Positions 1-14,700 are shown, counted from the stretch's first letter. The stretch is DNA of 64,000 nucleotides from Pyrocephalus nanus (GCA_038380795.1 CM076266.1:32066145-32130144), one strand, 5' to 3'. Made by a program: numbers and translations. Notes: generated by a model not told the origin, from the sequence alone.

Positions 1-3000
1 AACAGTCCCCACACGAGGAGGTTTTAATCTCAGTAATTCCTAATCTGATTTGCATTAGGGAATACATGCAGCTCATTAACAGCACTGTCGTCTTAAAGTT
101 AATTACAGCATATTGAAATGTGGGACATGTATTTGACTTGTAAATAAATGTTCCTAATATCCTTGCTCCTCTGTCAGTGCCAGAAACCCAGAGAATAGTG
201 AGGATGTGTAGTGTTTCTCTTTGAGTAAGTGGGGAAGAAAAATAGGCCACCCATTTTCTCCCCCAAAATATCACAAAGCTGTGCCTAGTGGAACGTGTAA
301 CCTCATTTGCATCAGTTGTGTCCTTCATCAACAAATACATTTTTCACTATACTTTCCATGCTCTGTTAGAAACAACATTCAAATCTGTTCTCTCTGAGGA
401 GACCAGGAGAGAGAGAATTGCCTTCCTGTCTTATTGGTATTGTCTTGCTTAATTTCCCTTTGAAAGTAAAGGTTTCCTAATTCTTGTGGAGAAAATAGGT
501 TATATTTGAACATAAGAGACGGAAAAGGCAACATTTCATAAATTTGATAATGTTTAATAAAACAGTTGCAATCTGTAACTAGATAAAATTTTATTATATT
601 TTGATTTATTATAATGGTTTATTTAAGTATTAAAGAGCTATAACTTCATTATGTCACTGTTTTCTGTCTCTAAGTACTTTACTTCTCATGAGCTGAAACT
701 TCTTAAATATGAAAATTATCTGGAGTTAGACATGCTTTTTTTTCTGTGTTCTTGGTCAGAAAACAAAGATCACAACAGTGAATTGAAAACTTTGTATGTG
801 GTAAAGATAGTTCATTTAAAAGGCAGTGATTCATTAGTGTATTTTTTTTTTTGTAAATCTCAACTGCTTACTGAAAGAAAATTATATTAATGCAGATGAT
901 GTTAAAACTGTCTGTAAATTTATAGTCACCAGATCCTGGGTGAAGACTTTGTGGTACGACATTGTGAAACAGAAATGCCAACTCTGAAGGCATTTTATAC
1001 GCAGATAGTTGGCATGTAGTTAATTGGGCTTTTTGGAACCGAGTCCAGAGGGTGTCCAAACTCATTTAGAACTTGGCTTTTCATCACAACAGGTATGATT
1101 AAACTCCCTGGGGTGATGGAAGAGAAATTGTGTGGGAAGAATATACTCATCTGGAGAGCCTTATGGGAAAAGAGATTTGGTGTCCCATATTGCACAATTT
1201 ATCTCAGCTACCTGTAATCCAGGATATATTAATATCTTTGGTGTTTATTTGTTGTCTTCCTTTTTTCGCTGTGCATGTGAAAAAAATTTTACAGAAGTTG
1301 ACTAACCTTTAATATTCTTCCTTGGCTGAGGAACAGGTGAAAGGTTAAACTTGTGACTTTAGGCTAAGTAGGGCTATAATAAAGGGTACTGATTGTTTTG
1401 GTGATGTAAAGGCCTGCATGGGTGAGGTTAAAATATTACACTGAGAGCCTGTACAGAAAACAAGGAACAAGTGCAGCTGTGAAATGTGTGAGACCACAGG
1501 ACTGAAAAGAACTTCTTGAAATCTTTTCTTGGAAGAGTCTTCTCCTCCTGCAGGCACTTACATGCTGAAGTCCTTAATTACTACTTCAAGGTCTGTGTTG
1601 AAGTAAGTAGTTTCTTGCTTTCTCAAGGTTCCCTAGATCAGTCCGAAAAGGTTTCCCTAGACCTTCATTCTTCTGATGTCTAGAAAGTTTTTTCAGCCTA
1701 AATTGACCCAATGTTGTCTTTTATGTTAAACAACTGTTCCTTTCTTTGTCCTGAGGATAAAAGTAAATATTGTGGCTACCATAGTGCTAAACCATGTGAA
1801 GGCGGAATGCCAGGAAGGCCTCTTTTTCTCATAAGCTGGCCATGGTCATGCTAAGTTGGCTCCGTGATCCAGTGAGCACTAAACATATGGTTAAGTCTGA
1901 GGATGGATTTCACTGCTTTTCTGTACAAGGGGCTGCAATTTCTTACATTTCAGATATTGCACACAAGCTAGATGGGGGAAGAAATATAAACTGGTGTTAA
2001 AAATCAGCTGCATATACTATGACATATGTAGAAATGTAACTGAAAATTTCTTTGAAGTTTGCTACTGCTACTGTTGATGGCCCAAGCTGTTATTTGTGTT
2101 ACTGTAGTTGGACAAGGTGGGTACCATGTACAATTAAAGATGCTGCTACGGAGAGATAAATAACAATAGATACGCTGTCAAGACATTTGGTAGTTTGTTA
2201 GAGACCTTTCATACTATCTGACCTGCCTTCTAAAATGGCCAGGTTCTGTATGCTAAGTTAGTAAATATTTTTCCTTCTGTCAGAGGTTTGTACTGATTTC
2301 ACTGTTGTGACATACCAGAAAGTTATTAAGCAGCAGATTTTTCTTTTTTTTTTTTTTTTTCTTTAAAGGTGAAACAAATTTCCCTAGACAGAACCCGGTT
2401 TTGATCTGTGTAACAGCTCAAACACATATCTGTTTTAAAATGTGTATTCTTTAAGTGGAAGAAAAAAAGAAAGAAAGTACAATTGATCTTTTAAAAGACA
2501 TGAGAATTGAGGAGAGAAAATGAAGTGGAAGTGATTTTATTCATTAAAAAACCTGTCTTGACTTGCTATATACCTTTCAAATCTACTTTACTCATCTGAA
2601 CCTGTACTCATTTAAGCTAGTGACTGTAATGATGGTGACATCACTGTTTTGTTTATACTGAAACGTCTTTCTAGGGCAATCACAAAAGAGATAGTTATAG
2701 GAGATTGATTACTCTTCAACTTTGGAATTTGGTAATTTTGGTATACCTCAAACATGCTGCACTTGTCCTCTAGTCTGCTTTTTTCTTAGTTTTAGATTAT
2801 GAACTCATCATGCGTGTGATTATTTCTTCATAAGCATTTAAAAACCACATAGTACAATAAAACTTCTGGAAAGAAACAAGAATAACTTTGATCCTTGACC
2901 ATATTAATATACAATAAATATTTAGTCACAATTTTGTATTTAATATTACACCCACAAACTGTACAGAGATGAGCACTCAACATTTGTATATCTTAGTTAA

Positions 3001-6000
3001 GGATCTGCCAGAATGCAGGTTGCCATTAGTTTAGATTTGACCCTGTTGTTCATGTGTCTGATGAGATGGTCTTCATTTACACAATTGCTTCAGGTTTGGG
3101 GTTTTTTGTTTGTTTGCTTTAGGTGTTATGGTTTTTTGTTTTGTTTTGTTTTGTTTTTACAAGACCATTCATGCTGTATTCAGCATAGAAAATACGACAG
3201 CATTTACTTAATGAACAACTTCTCAGTATTTTAGTATTTCATTTTAGTTGTGCAGGCTTAGGATATATTTATTATTTACTGCTCCAGAGTGATATTATTG
3301 TTTAGTGCTTTTTAAAATATTCAGCTTTATATGTCTTTGTTTTATAAGCACTGACTTTCTTGACAGCTTTCACAAACAGGGGAAGGGGAATTTACTCTCT
3401 TGCAGGTGGCTAGCCAAACTGTCAAGAGTTTCAACTGATCGTCAGTATCCAGTTTTAGACACCTCGGCTGGTAATTTTTTTACATGTTAAGTATTGCATG
3501 ACACTCACCCTCAAAATGCAACATTTTCGGGCTTTATTTGCAAATGTCTGGCTTTTTTTCAGTCTGAACCTGGCAACCCAGTACCCAGAATGTAATGAAT
3601 GCACCACTTAGTTGACCACATGTGAGAAAGTTTCATTTTTAAAATTGTGATGTAGAAAGTGCATTGGCAGGGGTCCTCAGACTCTTCAGTTTTTCTGCTA
3701 TAATCTGCCTCCTACAAGTGAAGTCTTCCTTCCCTAGGCCCTTTGTCTTTAAGAGCATTAAGTTAGAATGCCTGTTTCTCCTTTTGCAGTGCTGTAGTTT
3801 GTGTGTTTCTTTCCTCACCCCTTCTTCCTCTCACTCCAGTTTTAACCTCTGATACTTACCTTTCTGATCCCCAAGAAATCAGCATCTTTCTCCCTAGGCT
3901 TACTCCACATCTTGGATGGACCCAGTCTTCTCAGCCTACCCAGGTGTTTCTCTTGCCTGTTTCCTTCTGCACCCATGATTGTTTGCACTAGTATTTGTGT
4001 CTTTTTGCTCTTGCTCCTTTTGTATGACTTTTGTTCCTCCTTTCTAAATGTTCTTTGTCCTAGTGCAGCTATAGGAACTGGTTTTCCTCTCCTCCTCACA
4101 CAGTGATTTAATTTCTTGAATTTCTATTTGCTTCTGGCAGCATCAGATGCTCTACTGAGAAAGAAGGGCCAGGCCCTTTATCTTCTTTTCCCCTCAGCTC
4201 CTCCTTTTCTTTTTGCATTATTAGCTTCTCAGGCTCTGTCCTAGCCATGGAAATAATTTCTGCTTTGTCTGGGAAGAAAAGGTTAACAAGGACTACGGAA
4301 TACTGACTCCTAGCATTTTCTTCCTTCACCACTCTTAGGGGCACTGCTGCTGCTAAAATAATCTCCTCTTGTGGTTACCTGCACCAGGTACTCTGCACTA
4401 TTAAAGTTGTCTATGTTTTCATTAATAATGAACAGTCCGTATTAATAGATAAAAACCTTGAGAAAGAATCTGCTTTGGTAGAGGTAATGGCTGTTGCAGT
4501 TATCCCATCAAACGTCATCTTTTCTTCCTGTTCGTGAGGTCTGTGGTAGCTGTAGACCTTCCTGTCAGAGGTCATACTTGCCAGAGCAGCTGATGACTGG
4601 AGTGGATCGGATGCTGGTGTCAGGCTGGATGGAAGGTGCCTTTATCAGCCTCTAACTTCCTTCCTTTGAGCCCTGTGAGTGCCTGATAGTTGGCAAGAAA
4701 TTAAACAGCAGGAGAATAAAGTGTAAAGCTGACACTGATGGCGCTGCCCTAAGGAGACAGGCAATTTCCTAATCGGAGATCTGGCTTATCCAAAAATTTC
4801 TGCCTCTTCTATCTGTATCCAAGAATGTGTTTAGGGAGGGGGCGAGGGGAGGAAAGGGAGGAAGAGGAGTGGAGGAAAAGCACCATCAGGCCACTCTTGG
4901 TGCACCAGGTACCTTATCTTATTAAAGATACTTCTTGATGATCCACTTCTTGAGTGCCACATGAGCCCTATCCATCTCCTTTCATATGTCACCTGGAGTG
5001 TCAGTGACAGTCGTGCTTCCGCTCATATGCACAATGCTGGCCTGCTTCTATTTCCATAATGAATTCTAGAAGGTTTGGTAGGTTTCTGAATGTTTGGAAG
5101 TTCTGATCAACTTGCTGTAAACAGTGGCATCACTTTCTCTTCACTCAGGCAGCATGGCATGGGAAAGCTAGGTTGGCCTTTTCTGCTGTAGTTATACATA
5201 GGGTGACCAGATGGAATGCAGTGAGCAAACAAGTTTTTCAGCTCAGCAAACGACTGCACACACTCACCTGGAGATACTGTTCTCAGTATAGTGTGCAAAG
5301 GAAGTACGGTGAATGAATGCTGGGCCCTACAGGCCTGCTGAACCTTGATTTGTCCATTGGGTATTCTCTGATGCCAGTGAAAAAAGTGCTAGAGCATCTC
5401 ATCAGAGATCCCTCTTCAAAGATCAAGAGGATAATGGAAAAGGAACATCCTTTTATGCCAAAACCCAACCGGCATTCATGTCAGTAGGCTCTGTTTTGAT
5501 GGACTAAACATTCTCCTTAGTCTGACTGAATTTTTAGAAACCCTCCATCTGCTGTCCCATGAGAAACCTCACTAAATACTGTAGTTCACTGCACATTAAG
5601 GGAAGTCCTGTTTTAGATATTACTGTTCTCTGGACTGAGTCCCCAGAGAATGGAAAAGTTCCCTGCCTGTGAAGATGGGTTGTGTTTATCCCAATATCAG
5701 TGAAGGACCTCTGCAGTCTGCCTCCGAAGACACATATTTAACACCAGTTATGTGGGATCTGAAGTTACAATCCATCCCTACTATACCCATGCTGTCTAGT
5801 AAAAGACCATTTTCAATAGTTTACCTGGGTTGAAACCTGCCAATACTGTTCCTGGAAGAGGAAAAGATGGAATAGGCCACAGTTATACTGCAGGCCCTTT
5901 ATATCAAGGTTATTATTTTTGTGGTGACTGTGTGCAGCACTTTATTTCTGCCTATTGTTTACTCAAACTCAGCTGAGACCTGATCCAGGTCATAATCTTT

Positions 6001-7690
6001 GATTGAAGAGTGTGTTAGGATTGCTCCCTGTTCAATCAGTTCCACACAGCTTGCCTTACTTCATCTCCTCAGTACAACTAGCAGGTGTAGCTTACACTAA
6101 TGGTAAGTTCCTCAAAATACAGGTTATAGAGACCTGGTGTAGGCCCATGCCATGTCTTTCATTTGAAAGTTTCTTCCAAGTTGTATGGGTCGGGAGCTCT
6201 GTCCTTATGGCCAGGATTGCATTAGTGCCCGGTGCCATCCAACAGTGTGTGCACCTGCTGTTCCTTCCAGAACGTTTGCTTGCGTTCCGAGAAACAGTGA
6301 ACTAATGTCTTTTGCAGACTGATCTGGCTCTGGCGGTGTCTTTCCTGAAAAGCACAGAGGGGGGCTACCAGTCACCAACCCACTCTTCCTGCCCATGCTC
6401 AGGCAAAGGTTCTGAGCCTTTCACTCTCCTGTGGCCAGACTCCAAAGGAAGCAGGTCTCTGAGGTTCTGCTGAGCCTCCTGCCGGCAGGCAGAGCTAGAG
6501 GCCTGCTTTGCCTCTACAGCCAGGTTTACATTTTTGTCTGCAGGCTCTGTGGAGCCTCCTTTTATAGTGCTCTTAGTCCAGCAGGGTGTTTGTTGGTGCA
6601 CACATTCCTATCATTTGCTGCTTACAAAGCTGCTGATTAGAGACCAATAGCCTCCTATATCCATTTGAGAGGGCTTGTTTGAGACCCAGATCCAATTCTG
6701 ATCCCCTTGCCGTGATGTGTTTTGGATATATTGTATCTGCATAAGTCTGGCTGCCTTCTCTTTTACACTGCCTGTGAGCCGAGTCTGATCCTGAAACTTC
6801 TGTGCCTCTCATCAGCCTACTCCAGACTTTGCTGCTTTTAATAAGTCAGGCTGGGACCGGTCCTGGAGTGAAGTCACTGCTATTTTTTCCTGACGTTTCC
6901 CAGCCATTCAGAGTTCAGACACTGTATGTAACATATAAGCGGTAAGCCCAAAGCATTCTGAAAGTGGTCTAAGGAATTGGCTATATGGTGTGGAGCTGGG
7001 CGGCCTCTCTGCCTCCCTGGTACCCATCAACTCCTTGCATTTATGGTATTAGAGCCTCACTGACAGCTCAGTCCTGAAGTCCTGGGCAAATAAAGGCTGC
7101 CTTCTCCTCAGGCCACGTGGGGTGTCAAGTGGAAAAAGGGGCCACAGCATGCAATTCCCCCCAAGCTGTAGTGGGTGTTGTTAGAAGGAGAAGCCCCAGG
7201 GTGATATGAGCATGTCCTCAGGGAGAGGAAGCATGAAGGGATGGTTCACCTGTTGTGTGTGGATGTTCAGTCCCGTCAGCACAAGGTGTTTCACAACCGA
7301 ATATGCCTGAGGAGGGTGTCATCTTCACAGAGGCAGACAAGGAGAAGTTATCTCTAGTAGACAAGTGCAAACAGATGTTTCTTTCTAAAAACTTTCACCA
7401 GAGCGAAGCTTTACAGGGGCAGCCAAAAGCACAACCTTGACAGTACTCTCCCCCGCCACCCCTCCGGGCCTTTTGAATAAAGGATTGCTGGAATATTTAT
7501 GCAAGGTCAAATAACATTATTTTTGGAAATGACTGAATTATTTTGGTAACTTAAAAAAAAAAAAAAAATCAGCCTGAGGCAGGCACCTGGCATGGAAAAT
7601 TTCAGCTTGCGCTTAAAAGCTTGGCAGAAGTTACCAGCAAGTGCGAAGGGTGTCAAAAAAATAAAACAGAAAAAAAAGAAGAGAGGCAAG
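1..7690. other. Upstream intergenic region, no supported gene
   Basis: No exon, RNA gene or clear transposon could be supported here. The sequence is AT-rich with a moderately more GC-rich stretch between roughly 4500 and 7250. Short open frames occur on both strands, but none shows a recognisable protein, splice-consistent structure or family motif. A T-rich tract lies near 2340-2361 and an A-run near 7552-7567. In other amniotes the gene upstream of SLC4A7 is EOMES (established synteny), so distal regulatory elements of either gene could lie here; that is inference only. Confidence 0.5.
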
Positions 7691-8760
7691 CGTCGAACAG
7701 CCGTAGTCACGGGGAGCTCGCTGCCCTCCCGCCGTGCCATCCCGGGAGCGGAGCCCTCGCGTCCGTCGGGGATCCCGGCCAGGAAGCGCCGGAGGCGCGC
7801 GGAGCAGGTCCCGCCACGCGGCTCCGCGTGGGACCGCGCGCCCCGCTCCCGCCCCGCAGCCCCGGCAGCCCCGGGGGCCGCGCCGGGCGGGCGGGGCGGC
7901 GGGCGCGGCGCTGCCTCCCATTGGCCCGGGCGGCGGCGCGGGGCGGGGGCAGCGGGCGCGCCGCCGAGGCGGTCCGGGCTCAGCCCCCGGCGCGGCGGAG
8001 CAGTCGCGGCCGCCCCGTCCCGAGGGCACCGGCGCCGCCCGCCCTCCCTCCTTCCCTCCCTCCCTCCCTTCGCCAGGCAGCGCAGCCCCCGCGTCCGGCT
8101 CCGGCTCGCCGTTCGCCTGTCGCTCCGCGCCCCCTGCTCTCGCTCTCTCTCGCTCCCGGGCGATCTCGGCGGGGCCGCGATGGAAGAGGAGCGGGCGGGC
8201 GAGCAGATGAGACCGTTGCTCACCACGGTAACGCGGGGGTGCGGTGCGGTGCGGTGTGGGGGGCGCACAAAGAGGCTGCCGCGGGGCAGCGCCGCGCGGG
8301 GGCCGTCCCGCTCCCCCTCTGTCGGGGGGCACGGCGGGGATCCCGCTGTGGCTCCCCGGCCCCCGGCGCCGCCGGTGCCCGGGCGGGCGGGGGGGTCCCG
8401 GCCGCTGTCGACCGGCGTGCCCGCGTGCCGGCCGCGTGGCCGTGCCCGCCCCCGGCCCCCCCGGCGCGGGGCCGGAGCCCTTTGTTCGGCCGCGGGCTCC
8501 GAGCGCTCGGCGGCCGCGTCCGCCCGGCCCCCCCTCCGCCCCCCGCGCCTTCCTTTGTGAGAGCCCCGCGGGGCTTGTGCCGGCGGCGGCGGTGGGCGGC
8601 GCGGCCGCCCCTGGCCTCGCCTTTCTGCCTGCCCCGCTCGCTGACGAGTTCCTGGGCGAGGGAGAAGTGCGCACACATGGCAAGCGGCGAGCTTCCCCTC
8701 GCCCTCGTGGTGCGCGGCGGTGTGGTGGGGACGGGCTTCTAGTCCTAGGGATGGGAGTGT
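7690..8760 (+). promoter_or_regulatory. SLC4A7: CpG-island promoter of SLC4A7
   Basis: Base composition changes abruptly from AT-rich flanks to very GC- and CpG-rich sequence, covering exon 1 and the start of intron 1. Upstream of the start codon there are GC-box/Sp1-like runs (about 7886-7900 and 7935-7948), an inverted CCAAT box (ATTGG at 7920-7924) and a pyrimidine tract of CCCT/CTTC repeats (about 8039-8070). No TATA box is evident near the likely start sites, which fits a dispersed housekeeping-type promoter. The exact transcription start cannot be read from sequence alone. I saw no ATG between about 7690 and the annotated start at 8180, so the 5' leader seems free of upstream ORFs. Confidence 0.85.
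8180..8227 (+). CDS. SLC4A7: SLC4A7 coding exon 1 (NBCn1 N terminus)
   Basis: First coding exon of the electroneutral Na+/HCO3- cotransporter NBCn1, a plasma-membrane acid extruder of the SLC4 family. It encodes 16 residues, MEEERAGEQMRPLLTT, closely matching the mammalian start in which GEQMRPLLT is kept. The ATG is the first one in the CpG island and has a strong context (G at -3, G at +4). The exon ends in phase 0 at ACG|gtaacg, and exon 2 starts with GGT CAC GAT, giving ...LLTT-GHDEEAVVD as expected. The 5' untranslated part lies upstream in the same island. A second N terminus may be supplied from the candidate exon at 33693-33728. Confidence 0.95.
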
Positions 8761-11700
8761 TGTTGCGGGGAGGGGAGGGGGCAGATGGGTAAAACCGCGG
8801 AGCTTGGGGTGGTTTTGTTCCCGGGCTGATGGCTCAGTAAAGCAGGCATGTGTTGCCTGACTTCCTGTGCTACTGAAAAATACATGTGGTTCCACGGTTG
8901 TAATTTCCCCTCCCTTCGAATGACTCAAGGTCTGGATTTTGTTAGTGAACCTTTGAGCTCTTGTTCTGATGTTCTCCTTCAGAGCCTTTTCCATAAAGGT
9001 GTCGCACAGCAACTTGTCTACAGTGCCTGAAGAGGAGGCTTGTATAGTTGGTAACAAAGCGTGCTGTGACAGACAGAGGAATAATACTGAAAACACATGA
9101 GTTTTCATCATCTTTCCGTTACTCTTCAAGGAGCACTTGAGTCACATTTGATAAAATTGGCAGTCTAATGAAGTACTCGCTTCCTGTGACATCAGTACGT
9201 TCAGTGTGTTTTTCCTTTGTTATAACACGAGTGTTGATAATTTAGTGGTTCAGAGGTCCATGAATTTTGCAAACGTTACAATCTTTGTAAGTTGACTTCT
9301 TAAGCCAGTGTTTTGCAGATCTATTCCAGAACACTTCTCAACCTTGTCACTGACCCAAAAAGGCATATTCCCAATTCATGTTAGATTGTTCAGGATAAAT
9401 TCTGGGTAAGAGCAGACTGCTTGATAGGCTTAATTCATGTTGCTCCTCTGTATCAGGTGTGTCTTCTGAGAAGGCAGGAGAATACTCCCGTCTAGTAAAG
9501 AGATGCTAGGCTTTGTGGAGCAAGGTGCAAAAACTCCGGGCTTCAAGTGTGGAGTTAAAGTTGAATACAGTAATGGTTACCCTCAGGTGAAGCCAAATGA
9601 AAAGAGGATTTCAGATGATGTGAAAGATGATGTGTGCCTTGAACACAGTTGGCCTGGCAGGAGTTATTAGGTTCTGTTGTAACAGAAATTAATTAAGAGA
9701 TTTTTGGGACAGATGCAAAGCTGCCGTGCTGTTGCATGGTCATTTTTGATGTAGGTGTTTTAAACAGAGGTGCTCAGTGAAGTCGTCCGGGTTCACTTGC
9801 AACAGCACTGCCTGACCTCGGTGCCGGAACTAGAAAAAAGGAATTTCTATGGAAACCCCATCAGGTAAAATGGCTTACAGAAAAGACAGGACATACTGAT
9901 TCTTTGGGCAGTTACATAGTATAGCACAATATTGGATTTGTTGTGGGTTTTGTATGGGAGAGGTGTAATTTTAGATACACAAAAGCTACTTAATCCAAAA
10001 TACAAGTATTTTTGATAATACAGCTTGACTTAATTTTTATAATCCTTTGTTTCTTGACAGTACAGGCCACCTTCCTGCTAGCAAAGCTTGCTGAAACTGC
10101 TTACACATGCATAGCTTTTTCAGAAGTAAACAGTAAGATGAAAGGACTTTGTAGAAATCAAATCTAAGAACTTCAGTGCAGTGGCTTAAAAGTACAGGAG
10201 CATAATCAAAGAAAGAGCTCCCTAAAATTTCTTCCTTTGTCCAGTGTTGTTTCTGTGTTCATATAGTATTAGATATGTAATATGTTAAGTTCTGGTGCCT
10301 CTCATATGGAGGAGTGCTTCTGTCAGTCACATGTTCTTCTCCCCCTCCATTTATTTAATCAAAAGTATAAAATATCCTTTAATCTTGCTTGTTTTGTATT
10401 TTAGGTCCAGTCTTAAAGAAGAGAATCATCAAGTGTTTAGGAGTTTGGTATTTTGAGGAACCTGCTTGGTGGCAATGTGTACATGAAAGTTGGATGGGGG
10501 AGCTGAAGCAAATACCTGATAGTTATTACAACCAGAGAGCAACTGATGGTCAGAACATCTGGTATGGCTGGAAAATACAAATTCCATGTCCTAGAAAAGA
10601 ACATGAAACTGCATAAATCCATGGTCCTTTCATACCTTACATAATGTTAGCTGTTCTGCCCTTATCTTGGAACAGGTACATTATTATTATTGGAAAACCT
10701 TCACTAAAGGACAACAAAACATGAATTAGTTCAAAGATGAGAATGGATTCAACAGTTTAGGAGTTGTCAGCCTAGTACAGATGATGGCACAGTGATATGG
10801 TAAGGTTCTATAAAACAGCTTTGGAGAGAATAGGTGAACTTGGAAGAGGAGGCACACAGTCAAATCAGAGTTAGGTGCTTAGTTCAGAACAAGCAAAAGG
10901 TGATTCTTTACTCAGTGTAGGGATTCACAGATATACCTGTTATACAATGTATACACAAAAAGGTTTTGTGGACTTAAGGGGAGGTTGGACAAGCACTGGA
11001 AGACAAATACATTGGGGTTTTTGAATGGATGAGCAACAGCCTCAGGAAGTCTGAGTTAGAAAACAGCGGGAGGTTGTGAGAGTGTAAGGAGGAGTTGTTA
11101 TATGCTTGTCTTGTTTTTCCTCTTCCCTCAGTAGCTACTTATGGTAATTCTTGTTGGGTTTGTTTAAATAGGACTGGAACATGGTAGTTTGTTTTCTGTA
11201 CAGTGGTGAGTTTGACAGTTACAATAATGGTATTAAAATGCTTGATACTGTGTACCAGTGACCTTAGGTCTAGGTTCTAGCTTTTGTCGTTATGCTGTTC
11301 ATTACCATGTAGTTTGGTGGGCTTTCTTTGCAACAGCTGTAAGTAGCATTTAAAGGAAAGTATATTGCAGTTCTGTTTCTAGGTATTTGCAGGTAATATT
11401 TTCAAAATACTTTGTTACCTTAAAAAAAAAAGTAGATGGTAGTTTTTTTTCTTTTGGTATTTGATACTATTTCATCTATCTCAAAATGATCACAAGGTAG
11501 ACCAGGCAGTATAGCTAAATAATGGGTTTGTGTCTTTCAATGAAACACATCTGTTTTTATCACTAATTCTGCTGTAGATGATGATAGAACTGAAAGTGGC
11601 TTTGTGGGAGAAGGGTGTATTTCCAGCTTCTCCTTCTGGCTTTCCTTATCAAAGCAGTTAAGTACTGTGGTCTGCCATATCTCACTGAAGAGGGCATTAG

Positions 11701-14700
11701 TGTCCTTGTGCTTCTTCTGAAGTGGCTATGTGGTTGGCTGTTGCTTTTTATTTTTTAACAGCTATGCATGCACATTGTCAGCTGGGTTACAGGTACTCTC
11801 ATCTGCTGCCTTCTTTTTTGACATGGGGCTTTTGTCATGTTAAGTCAAATGATAGATCTGAAGAGTATTATGCTGTGAATATAAATATTTTTCACATTAA
11901 CATAGTAAGCTCGAACTGGTGTTTTCCCTTTATGGCTGGACAAGGGCAACTGAGGGTATGTTTGTACTGCATAATTGAGGACTGTGCAGGAAACTCTCCT
12001 CCCCCACAAGTCTGTGGCATCTGGCTGAACACATGCTCTGCACAAGTTAAAGCAATACACTTAGAGTTGTGTGACAGTGCCCTGGCTAAATAACTCTGAT
12101 CAGAGAGAATTGTACTAGCCTGACAGCACTGCAGACTTGAATCTATGACTTTGGAGAGACAAGCTGCTTTTCTGTGTTGTGCTGTTCGGATACGGTGCAT
12201 GCCTTGTACAGCTTGCACTATGTAGTGGGCCTCTGGATTAGAGTATTGTAAGCTGCTGTTAAGTGCATATCTGGCAGTCTTTTTGAGTTCTTGAAAAGTT
12301 ACCATGGCTGTCAAAAACTTGATGTGTTACTTAAGAACTTTCATTAAGCTTCATTGTAGTAGTTCTGTTTGCTGCCCAAAATAAGCTGTAGAGTGTACCA
12401 AGTTGAGTATTTGTTGCTTTATATCCATGTGATTGATCTGCTTCTGCAGGTGACTTGACATGTCACCGTGATTATTGTTGGCCTTTGAATGTTGATGCCC
12501 CTTACACAAGGATATCTGTTCCACAGGACCTTTAATGGCCCTGAAATAGTAATCATACTTAGTAAATAGAACTGCTCTATAACTAGTGATTGATAGAAAG
12601 AGTATACCTTTGAAAATACTTTAATTTAGCTAGGGTCTCCAAAGAATACTATCATGCTTTTGGTATAGCACAATCTGGAATGATAAAGGTTTAAGGGCAA
12701 ATCACATTTTTGCTAAAAGGGGGGTAGCTGTCCACTATTATTTTGAAATAATGATATGAATAGTGAGGCTCGAATGAGGTTTTTGTAAATAAGCAGATGG
12801 AGATGAGCACCACGTACTACTTAACCCCGTAGACTGGTGTCTGAGTTCAAAAATGAGACTTTAGATTCTTTTACAGATGATCTTACAATGTTCTTAAATA
12901 TATGTTTCTAAATTTACATTTGCACAATTACCAGTAAATGAAAATACTACAACATTATTTTTAGAAAAGTGCAACAGTTGTGTTTAAAATGTCAGTCTTG
13001 ACATTTTTGGAGCTCTTTTTTGTATTTTTGAGACTAAACATTAATTATGCAAGCATCCTGAATCTACCTTGCCAGCATGTCTCAACGGTTATTAGAAGGG
13101 ATTATCTGTCTAAGAGTCTTATGTTAGTTTGTGTTTGTTACCCTCAGAGTTCCTTGTTTCACTGGGAATTAAATTTGCTGCAGTAGAGAGTGTCATAACA
13201 AAGAAAATGTGTATTTTAACCAGTAGATGGAGCCATTTCAGTTACCTATCAGTGTGCCTATTTACCTAAGCTTAGAAAACTTAGTTTCTTCAAGTCTTTT
13301 CAGTCATTTTGTCTTCAGAGTATGGCTTATGGTGGTTTTAATAATTTCTTTACCTACAGAAAAGACTTAAGTGTTTTATTCTTTCAATAACAGTGCCAGG
13401 ATTGTATAGCAGGAAGGCTATTCCGTTTTTTTAAATGGGGAGAAAAAAAGCGTGAATGCTTGCTCTTAATGGGAATTACAGTTATCTCTGTAAATTGTCC
13501 GCTGTCACATGAGTAGAACTCTATAGCCTTTGTACAACTTGTGTTGCCTGAATTAACTTTCTGGAATATTGATCCGTAGTGGTGTATATCTGACAGTCTG
13601 GAGGCTCTTGCGACTTCTGCCCAGGAAAGGCTGTTAGCTCAAACTGAGGGTTTGTTTTCTCTACTCCAGTGTCTTAAACTAAATTGACTCAGAGCTGTGT
13701 AATGAAATGGTTGTCCTATTTGGGTATACTGGCACCAGTTGTCTTATTTCAGCAATGCTGGAGTGCTTCATAACCTTGAAATACCCCTTGCTTATTAATT
13801 CTAGCAAGTCCTGTTTTAGCAGAAGTATTCACAGTGCTGTACTCATTGTATCATCCTGTATCCTCCTTTAGCATCCACTTTTATAAAAGGTATATTTATG
13901 TTTTTCTTGGAGTTTGACTCTGCCCCTGCATTTGTCTGTAGTAGTGTACCTACTAGACCTTCTCTTTCTCCTACTCTTTTGTCTTCTGCTCTGAAGGTTA
14001 CGTTTGATTAAGACAATGTCAACTTGAAGAATGGGACCTTATTCAAATCTTCATTTGAACTCTCTCAGTATATGGTATTTTGTGAGGTGTAGGTGTGTCA
14101 CCTTCTTTCCCAGAATCCTACTGTGAGAGATTTTGAGGTTTCTTCTGACTCAGTGTTTTGGGTTTTTTTTGGTTATTTTGTTTGTATTTCTGGTAAGGTG
14201 TGGGTGTATTTTTTTTAAACTTACTCAAATTAATTGGAAGTTAAAATTTTCTACAGTTGATATGGAATGAATACTGATACTTCTCATAGTTGTGCTGGAA
14301 GGCATCTAGACTTACCTTCTTGGAGTATGGCTAAGATAGGATCCTGAAATGCCAGAATATTTTTAAAGTTAAAAACAGACTTGAAGGTTTTTTTAAACTT
14401 AAGTAGATGTTTCCAGATTGGGCACCTGTTGTCAAACTGTTGCTCCAGTTTTAACAGAATGTCTGGAGTCTGCCTCCAAGCAAACTGGAGCTTCCTGTGA
14501 ATGAGGCATGTGGGTGGAAACTGCTGAGAGGAAGTGGGAGTTAGAGAAGCATCCCCTGTAAGTTGGAATTCTGCTGTTTGACCTAGTCTGCCCTCTGTTA
14601 CTGTTCCTTCTACGGTACAGCTGTACTACAGTGATCTGTTAGCTGAGGTCTGCTTTCAGGTGGTGTGAAATGAGGAATCATATGAAAACTTCACTGTTTT

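Noticed and set aside
7507..9129. Very long open frames on both strands over the CpG island (up to 540 codons on the - strand, 373 on the + strand)
   Set aside because: They arise because GC-rich sequence has few stop codons. The translations are Pro/Arg/Gly/Ala-rich with no domain, they overlap each other in several frames, and the real coding part here is only the 48 bases at 8180-8227.
10960..11090. Possible CR1- or LTR-like fragment
   Set aside because: Some words resemble bird repeats but there is no diagnostic end or tail, so I do not annotate it.
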